This document shows positions 33,409 through 37,547 of a stretch of DNA of 37,547 nt, piece after piece (position 1 is the stretch's first letter; every line of letters begins with the position of its first letter). The position numbers and the translations under genes were made by a program. The stretch lies in assembly GCF_000380965.1 (NCBI RefSeq), contig NZ_KB905563.1, positions 4,899-42,445 on the forward strand, in the 5' to 3' direction. The notes beneath the pieces were generated by a model, which ran no database searches, was not told where the DNA came from, and saw only the letters and a program-made list of their open reading frames with translations. This DNA comes from Paenibacillus ginsengihumi DSM 21568. Lineage in GTDB: Bacteria > Bacillota > Bacilli > Paenibacillales > NBRC-103111.

Positions 33409-34029
33409 ATGAGGCGGCTAGGAATAGGGATCGGGCTGGGCATCCTGGCCGGAGCGGGAGGCAGCGCCGTTTATGCTCAGCCGCAGGCTGCGGAACAGGC
33501 GGCGCAAGTCTACGCCGTCATGAGTCAGGAGCAGGCGGTCGCCATGGTGGAGAAGCTCGGCTTATTGATCGAGGGCGCGCAAATCACAAGGGTCGAATCG
33601 GTGGCGGAGCCGTATGACAGCTGGAAAATATCATTTTCCGCGGAGCCCGGACAGTGGTACGGCAACCCCCTTTATTACGGAAGCATAGAGCTGGCCAAGA
33701 GGGACGGAGCAATCATTGCAGTCAATGTTCGCAAAGGAATCGGGAGAACGAAGGAGTACGTTTTCGATATCAGCCAAGAGAAAGTGGATAAAGACAAGGC
33801 CAGGGCGCTGGTGGAGGACTTTATCAGCGACAATCCGTGGCTTTCCGCGCTCACGCTGATCTACAGTCCTTACCCGCTATCGCAGAACGAGACGAGACAC
33901 GAGGACCGCAGCGTGCACAGAGTTAATGCCGGATCATCTGCCGTGGGTGCTGGCGGGAAGCCTCTTGGGCGGACTGCTGCTGATGGCGGGAGCGCGACAT
34001 TTTGCCGGCATGGAATGGTAGGAGGGTGA
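33409..34029 (+). CDS. Exported PepSY/YcdB-like protein with scrambled C-terminus
   Basis: From the ATG at 33409 (after GGAGAGGAG) the frame gives 206 residues. Residues 1-24 are a signal peptide (MRRLGIGIGLGILAGAGGSAVYAQ). Residues about 38-145 (SQEQAVAMVEKLGLL, SWKISFSAEPG, GSIELAKRDGAIIAVNVRKG, DKDKARALVEDFISDNPW) resemble PepSY/YcdB-type secreted domains, thought to inhibit or regulate peptidases. After about residue 165 the sequence is low-complexity nonsense, and an overlapping frame carries the end of an ABC permease. A deletion seems to have joined this gene to a permease gene, so the last 40 residues are probably accidental. It may still be exported and functional. Confidence 0.6.
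   Translation: MRRLGIGIGLGILAGAGGSAVYAQPQAAEQAAQVYAVMSQEQAVAMVEKLGLLIEGAQITRVESVAEPYDSWKISFSAEPGQWYGNPLYYGSIELAKRDGAIIAVNVRKGIGRTKEYVFDISQEKVDKDKARALVEDFISDNPWLSALTLIYSPYPLSQNETRHEDRSVHRVNAGSSAVGAGGKPLGRTAADGGSATFCRHGMVGG
33926..34021 (+). pseudogene. 3' remnant of an ABC-2 type permease gene
   Basis: In a frame different from the PepSY-like gene, the sequence reads MPDHLPWVLAGSLLGGLLLM and ends in a MEW-stop. This is one membrane helix and the typical last residues of an ABC-2 permease. A clean ribosome site (GGAGGG) and the next permease start follow 13 bp after its stop, the normal spacing in two-permease operons. All upstream parts of the gene, and any ATPase gene, are absent. Confidence 0.55.
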
Positions 34030-34034
34030 AAGCG

Positions 34035-34570
34035 ATGAAGCCATTGTTGGCTGCGGAATGGATGAAAGTGCAGTGGGGGCTCGTTGCGCTGTTTATTGTT
34101 GTCGATCTGCTGGCGAATTTGTCCCTGGGCATCAGCAATTTGTATTCAATCTTCATTCCATGTTTTTCTTTCCGTTGTTTTCCGGGGTGCTGGCCGCTCT
34201 GCTCTGCGGGTACGAGCATCGGTCGGGAGGCTGGAAGCTGCTGCTCGCGATGCCTTATTCACGCTCCCGGGTATACGCCGCCAAGGCCATTGTATTGGCT
34301 GTGCTGCTGGCTGTGGTTCAATTGGCTTTCGTTGGAGCCGCCGCTACCGCAGTCATTCTCGCCGGCGTGGAAGGAAGTTTGAACGGGAGGATGGCGCTTG
34401 GCAGCGCGCTGCGCGGCTGGATCGCCATCCTGCCGTTAGCGGCGATCCAATTATGGTTTTCTTCCCGGTGGAGCAGCTTCGGCGCGGCTTTCGGCATCAA
34501 CGCGGCCTGCATCCTGCCTAACATCGTCGTTTCGGGCTTGCATTCCCCCCCGCCGCTAAACCATACCTGA
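34035..34570 (+). pseudogene. Frameshifted, truncated ABC-2 permease (lantibiotic-immunity type)
   Basis: The gene starts well: GGAGGG, then MKPLLAAEWMKVQWGLVALFIVV, the usual opening of SpaG/MutG/BcrB-type permeases. After SNLYSIF (about 34150) sense jumps to another frame, which continues LHSMFFFPLFSGVLAALLC, YEHRSGGWKLLLAMPYSRSRVY and further helices. About 20 residues expected between these parts are missing, so a small deletion also removed the frame. The second frame ends early at 34570, soon after a run of eight C residues (34545-34552), without the last helix or two. Relatives form ABC exporters that protect against lantibiotics or bacitracin. No ATPase gene is next to it. Confidence 0.7.
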
Positions 34571-34648
34571 ACCTTGTCACCTGCCTCTATGTATAGGAAG
34601 CACCATATTCCGCACGCGGCTGCACCTTCCTTTGAGATCCTTAAGAGC

Positions 34649-34677
34649 TTGACGGCTCCTTTTCCCTATTTTACCAT
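34649..34677 (+). promoter_or_regulatory. Promoter of the two-gene unknown operon
   Basis: TTGACG (34649-34654) and TACCAT (34672-34677) are 17 bases apart, about 40 bp before the first gene. The 147-bp gap before that gene shows nothing else. Confidence 0.5.
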
Positions 34678-34717
34678 AGGAAGAGAACGGGATTTCAAAA
34701 AGAGCCGGGTGCGGTCT

Positions 34718-35053
34718 ATGAGGATTCTTAAGGAAGACGAGCTGCGGGCACACGTTTCCGACGGGAAGCTGCGGAATTTTTGCAGCGAATACAATGATAG
34801 TCAGTTAAAGCAATGTATGGCGCATTATTTGTTTTTAAGGGATCACGCCGCGGACCTTCCTCTGGATAAGCCCAGTATTTATTATAGTATGTACTACTGG
34901 TTTGTCCGGTTTAAGAGGCGCTATTATGACGTATGCGGTCATGACGAAGGCATAGAGCAGGAAGGCTTCAAGCTGCTGGAGAAGATCGATCGTCAGCTGG
35001 AAGAAGGAGTGGACTGGCGGTTCATTGAACAAATCGAAAAGAAAGAGGTATAG
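34718..35053 (+). CDS. Unknown 111-residue helical protein
   Basis: I do not recognise this family. From the ATG at 34718 the protein has 111 residues, mostly helical, rich in charged and aromatic residues (RILKEDELRAHVSDGKLRNF, QCMAHYLFLRDHAADLP, SIYYSMYYWFVRFKRRYYD). No signal peptide or membrane helix. The frame is open 48 codons upstream, but that part spans the promoter and reads like chance sequence. The ribosome site is weak. It is followed after eight bases by another unknown gene, so the two form an operon. GC content looks lower here than in the core genes, fitting accessory DNA. A toxin-antitoxin or immunity role is possible but not shown. Confidence 0.65.
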   Translation: MRILKEDELRAHVSDGKLRNFCSEYNDSQLKQCMAHYLFLRDHAADLPLDKPSIYYSMYYWFVRFKRRYYDVCGHDEGIEQEGFKLLEKIDRQLEEGVDWRFIEQIEKKEV

Positions 35054-35061
35054 ATGCGCGG

Positions 35062-35736
35062 ATGAAGCCGGTCATTCTCAATCATTCTTTAAATAAAACC
35101 GCTCTCTGGAACGGATGCATGCTGGCGTCGATTGCTCATGCGATTATGGTGGCTCATGATCCCGAGCTGGCGTACGAGCATTCATGGGATGGCCAAAACT
35201 ATAATGTCGTGGACAGTTCGGGCGGCAGAGGGACCGTGACCTTTGACGATAACTATATCGTTGGCGCGTTTCGGGTTGAGGGCGTCTCTCGTCCGGATCG
35301 CCCGGCGGCTATCGATTTCTTTGCAGGGGCACCCAAAGAAGTGCTGGAGCTGGCGAAGGAGGAAACGTTGGCTTACTTGCTGGAAGAGGACGAAGACGGA
35401 ACGGTCTCTCCTTTGATTACGACGGCTTTTTGGGGCGATCGGGGTACGCTGTCTTCCGCCGATTCGATCGTAAGATTCGTTCGATACGGAGGATACTTGC
35501 TGGAAGAGCAGTTTATGGATACAGAAGCCGCTATCGAGGCCTGGCGGGAATACTACGAGATGAATGAGGCGCAAGTGCAGCTGTTAACGTCGCTCTATGC
35601 CAGAAAAATTCAGCATCCGGAGGATCCCATTGCGTTAACGCGAAGGGAGATCGACATGATCGGATCGGATAACCCCGAAGGATTGAGCGAAAGCCGAACT
35701 TCTTTTGCGGAGATCGGGATCGCTTGGGAGGAGTGA
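35062..35736 (+). CDS. Unknown 224-residue protein, partner of the preceding gene
   Basis: I do not recognise this family. The 224-residue protein has an N-terminal part that looks like a ligand-binding or enzyme-like fold (ILNHSLNKTALWNGCMLASIAHAIMVAHDPELAYEHSWDG, YNVVDSSGGRGTVTFDD, VGAFRVEGVSRPDRP) and a helical, acidic C-terminal half. His30 and Cys19 could be functional, but no known motif fits. No signal peptide or membrane helix. It starts eight bases after the stop of the 111-residue protein, with AGAGG about fifteen bases away, so translation is probably coupled. The place beside the immunity-type operon makes an immunity or accessory role plausible. Confidence 0.7.
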   Translation: MKPVILNHSLNKTALWNGCMLASIAHAIMVAHDPELAYEHSWDGQNYNVVDSSGGRGTVTFDDNYIVGAFRVEGVSRPDRPAAIDFFAGAPKEVLELAKEETLAYLLEEDEDGTVSPLITTAFWGDRGTLSSADSIVRFVRYGGYLLEEQFMDTEAAIEAWREYYEMNEAQVQLLTSLYARKIQHPEDPIALTRREIDMIGSDNPEGLSESRTSFAEIGIAWEE

Positions 35737-35803
35737 GTCGCCGGCTTGAAAAACGAAACTTATGCCGTACTGGAAACCAGCGCTTCCCTTCAATTGAGGC
35801 TAG

Positions 35804-36054
35804 AGCCTATGACGAACGAAGCCTTCGTCATCGGTCGTCACCTTCGGTTGTTGAAAATTTGACGGCGGATCAAAGCCAATTTTCAAGATAGACGTCCATG
35901 CCGCCTTGCGCGGCACCATCAGAGGATGAAAATGGGCCGCGCACCAAGCGCTATTTTCAAGATAGACGCCTATGACGAGCGCTTCCTGTCGTCATCGGTC
36001 GTCACCTGCGGTATTGAAATTTTGTCGGCGTATACCGCCAAATTTTCAAGATAG
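35804..36054. repeat. Repeat array 1: three head-to-tail inverted-repeat units (types 1-2-1)
   Basis: Unit A 35804-35891, unit B 35892-35965 and unit C 35966-36054 abut without spacers. Each contains a hairpin with arms TTGAAAAT(T) or TGAAAAT at the left and ATTTTCAA at the right and ends CAAGATAG. Type 1 (A, C; 88-89 bp) has GCCTATGACGA, then CGTCATCGGTCGTC and a CCTNCGGT block. Type 2 (B; 74 bp) has CCATGCCGC, GCACCATCAGA and CTATTTTCAAGATAG. No coding sequence lies within. Confidence 0.85.
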
Positions 36055-36210
36055 AGTATGTGTTGATCTTGAGGCCTAAAGCAGCTTGCGAGCGGAGGAT
36101 GGTCTTGCAAGGAACAGAAAGTATTCCCCAAACTGGGCGGATTCGGTATACTATTCATGTAAGCGGTTCGTGGAATGAACCAATTATTTCAGAAAGTGAG
36201 GTCGATCGCT

Positions 36211-36792
36211 GTGGCATTCACTCTAACGCTCGGCAGCAAAGCGCCGGATTTTTCTTTGCCGGCGACGGACGGAAAGACGTATGCGCTGAATGATTTTGGC
36301 GACGCGAAGGTGTTGGTCGTATTCTTTACCTGCAACCACTGCCCGTTCGTTCTCGGCTCCAACGAGGTGACGCGGGAGACGGCAGAACGCTTCAAGGACC
36401 AGGGTGTCCGGTTCGTCGGCATTAACTCCAACAGCGTGAACACGAAGCCGGAGGATTCCTTCGAACACATGGTCGAGCATATGAAGGAGCACCGGTACCC
36501 GTGGGTATACCTGAGAGACGAGACGCAGCAGGTCGCTTTGGCTTACGGAGCGCTTCGCACGCCGCACTTCTACGTGTTCGACGAAGAGCGCCGCCTGATT
36601 TACACCGGACGGGGCATCGACAACCCGAGGGAGTCGGCCAAGAGCACAGTGAACGACCTGGCCAATGCGCTGGAAGACCATTTGGCGGGCCGGCCGGTCT
36701 CGGTGCCGCTCACCAATCCGATCGGCTGCAACGTCAAGTGGGACGGACAGGACGCCCACTGGATGCCGGCGGAGGCGTGCGACCTTGTATAA
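36211..36792 (+). CDS. Thioredoxin-fold (AhpC/TSA-type) redoxin
   Basis: From the GTG at 36211 this has 193 residues, the normal size for this group of redoxins. It starts [26 protein letters not shown] and has the active site [10 protein letters not shown] (CxxC near 43-46), then [38 protein letters not shown] and the late NPIGCNVKW. The fold suggests a cytoplasmic thiol peroxidase or disulfide reductase; the partner is unknown. The frame is open to an ATG at 36175, but GAGG ten bases before the GTG and the family's usual start favour 36211. A TATACT at about 36136-36141 may be the -10. A terminator follows at 36815-36846. The gene lies alone between two arrays of the inverted-repeat element. 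Confidence 0.85.
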   Translation: MAFTLTLGSKAPDFSLPATDGKTYALNDFGDAKVLVVFFTCNHCPFVLGSNEVTRETAERFKDQGVRFVGINSNSVNTKPEDSFEHMVEHMKEHRYPWVYLRDETQQVALAYGALRTPHFYVFDEERRLIYTGRGIDNPRESAKSTVNDLANALEDHLAGRPVSVPLTNPIGCNVKWDGQDAHWMPAEACDLV

Positions 36793-36814
36793 GGATGAAC
36801 CCTATATTTGTCTT

Positions 36815-36846
36815 AAGGGCTGCCGCGAAGGCGGCTCTTTTTTTGC
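36815..36846 (+). terminator. Terminator after the redoxin gene
   Basis: GGCTGCC and GGCGGCT form a stem with one G-U pair around a short loop, followed by CTTTTTTTTG. The 165 bp after it, up to the next repeat array, show no recognisable gene. Confidence 0.75.
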
Positions 36847-37011
36847 CATTGGGCCACAGGACCACCCGACAGGGCGCTTTGACCTGCGGCTCGCTTCTGG
36901 ATGGCGGCAAAGGCGGATTGCCGGTTTGCTGGCCTTCGCGCGCGATCGACGGACCCGCGCTGCAGGAGATGGGCCGCTCGCTTCGCAAGGCTTCGATTGG
37001 TGTCTGGTAAG

Positions 37012-37265
37012 ACCCCCATGCCGCTGGCGCAGCACCATCAGATGGTGAAAATAGGCCCGCGGCGCACTAAGCGCTATTTTCAAGATAGACGCCTATGACA
37101 AGCGATTCTTTCGTCATCGGTCGTCGCCTTCGGTGTTGAAAATTCGCCGATAAACTTCGTCGAATTTTCAAGATAGACGCCTATGACAAGCGATTCTTTC
37201 GTCATCGGTCGTCGCCTTCGTTGTTGAAAAATTCGTCGGCGTATACCGCCAAATTTTCAAGAGAG
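37012..37265. repeat. Repeat array 2: three head-to-tail units (types 2-1-1)
   Basis: Unit D (type 2) 37012-37088, unit E (type 1) 37089-37176 and unit F (type 1) 37177-37265, again directly adjoining. E and F share their first 50 bases almost exactly (ACGCCTATGACAAGCGATTC, CGTCATCGGTCGTCGCCTTC) and differ in the loop between the TTGAAAA and TTTTCAA arms. F ends CAAGAGAG rather than CAAGATAG. Confidence 0.85.
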
Positions 37266-37269
37266 CAAA

Positions 37270-37455
37270 TGTTGTATTTTGTACAACAAAAACGGGGGGA
37301 TCAGCCCTATGTTCGGCTCAATGTTGTAAAATGTACAACATTTTGGGCGATGTCCCCGGGTTTGGAGCCAATCTAGCCCAAATTGTTGCACAAAATACAA
37401 CATTTCCCTTCCCATGGTGCAAAAGGGGCGGAAAATGTTGCATTTTTTGCAGGAT
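37270..37455. repeat. Four TGTTGTA/TACAACA palindromes
   Basis: TGTTGTA-5 nt-TACAACA at 37270-37288 (perfect), AATGTTGTA-5 nt-TACAACATT at 37320-37342 (perfect nine-bp arms), TGTTGCA-5 nt-TACAACA at 37384-37402 and a degenerate copy from 37436. They are 50-62 bp apart with G-rich stretches between. No gene is visible in 37266-37547. Confidence 0.75.
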
Positions 37456-37490
37456 TTGTCGCCTCATGTGCTCGGGGAGGGGCCGTGCTG

Positions 37491-37547
37491 ACGCGGAGCT
37501 CGCACGCTGGCGCGGAGCTCGCACGCTGACGCGGAGCTCGCACGCTG
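37491..37547. repeat. 19-bp tandem repeat, three copies, running off the window
   Basis: The unit (A/G)CGCGGAGCTCGCACGCTG occurs at 37491-37509, 37510-37528 and 37529-37547. The first and third copies are identical; the second differs at its first base. The array probably continues beyond the window. Confidence 0.9.

Noticed and set aside
36793-37011. Possible gene between the redoxin and repeat array 2
   Set aside because: Open frames here are short, Arg-rich in several frames at once, and lack ribosome sites; nothing supports a gene.
35804-37265. CRISPR array
   Set aside because: The units are 74-89 bp, adjoin each other directly without unique spacers, and no cas genes are visible.
35804-37265. 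Integron attC sites around a redoxin cassette
   Set aside because: No integrase gene, no attC core site (GTTRRRY) at the unit ends, and units occur in tandem on both sides.
37318-37524. A 68-codon minus-strand frame over the palindromes and tandem repeat
   Set aside because: It spans repeat DNA, has no ribosome site and no recognisable sequence.

Overview
The window looks like chromosomal DNA of a GC-rich, endospore-forming member of the Bacillota, most likely Paenibacillaceae (Paenibacillus/Cohnella type). This is an inference. It rests on strong Shine-Dalgarno sites with frequent GTG/TTG starts, a SpoVB-type protein, a Bacillus-style TPP riboswitch ahead of tenA, a PhoPR system with PHO-box-like repeats, and a polysaccharide deacetylase carrying a copper-amine-oxidase-like tail. 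No rRNA, tRNA, complete insertion sequence, prophage or CRISPR array is visible.

Layout. 1-4,435: a small membrane protein, a YfbR-like 5'-deoxynucleotidase, an exported polysaccharide deacetylase and a class I fumarase. 4,510-7,353: phoR then phoP (kinase first), each preceded by PHO-box-like hexamers. 7,423-9,680: two Gfo/Idh/MocA oxidoreductases. 9,707-16,188: a phosphate-acquisition block, with a divergent PiT transporter and a five-gene operon (metallophosphoesterase plus UgpC-, A-, E- and B-like ABC importer) behind an array of hexamers spaced every 11 bp. The array ends at the same distance from its -10 as the one before phoP, so PhoP probably controls both. A decayed solute-binding gene, glycerate kinase, TPP-riboswitch-controlled tenA, a set of small hairpin repeats and spoVB follow (16,261-21,178). 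21,199-25,693: a frameshifted two-domain VOC protein with a terminator in its leader, a YhgE/Pip membrane protein, and a D-2-hydroxyacid dehydrogenase with its own promoter and a LacI-type operator.

25,870-35,736 is the accessory region. Eight closely packed minus-strand genes encode SUFU, an unknown protein, SUKH+HEAT, a four-CxxC zinc-ribbon protein, SUKH, ankyrin, SUKH+HTH and a WD40-like propeller. They resemble a 'polyimmunity' locus, an array of immunity-type genes against polymorphic toxins without the toxins. Next to it on the plus strand are the remains of a two-permease ABC exporter of lantibiotic-immunity type and a two-gene unit of unknown function.

The right end (35,804-37,547) holds a thioredoxin-fold gene between two arrays of a 74-89 bp inverted-repeat element (one more copy lies at positions 1-57), then TGTTGTA/TACAACA palindromes and a 19-bp tandem repeat running off the window. 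All functional statements come from reading motifs by eye; no database search was possible.
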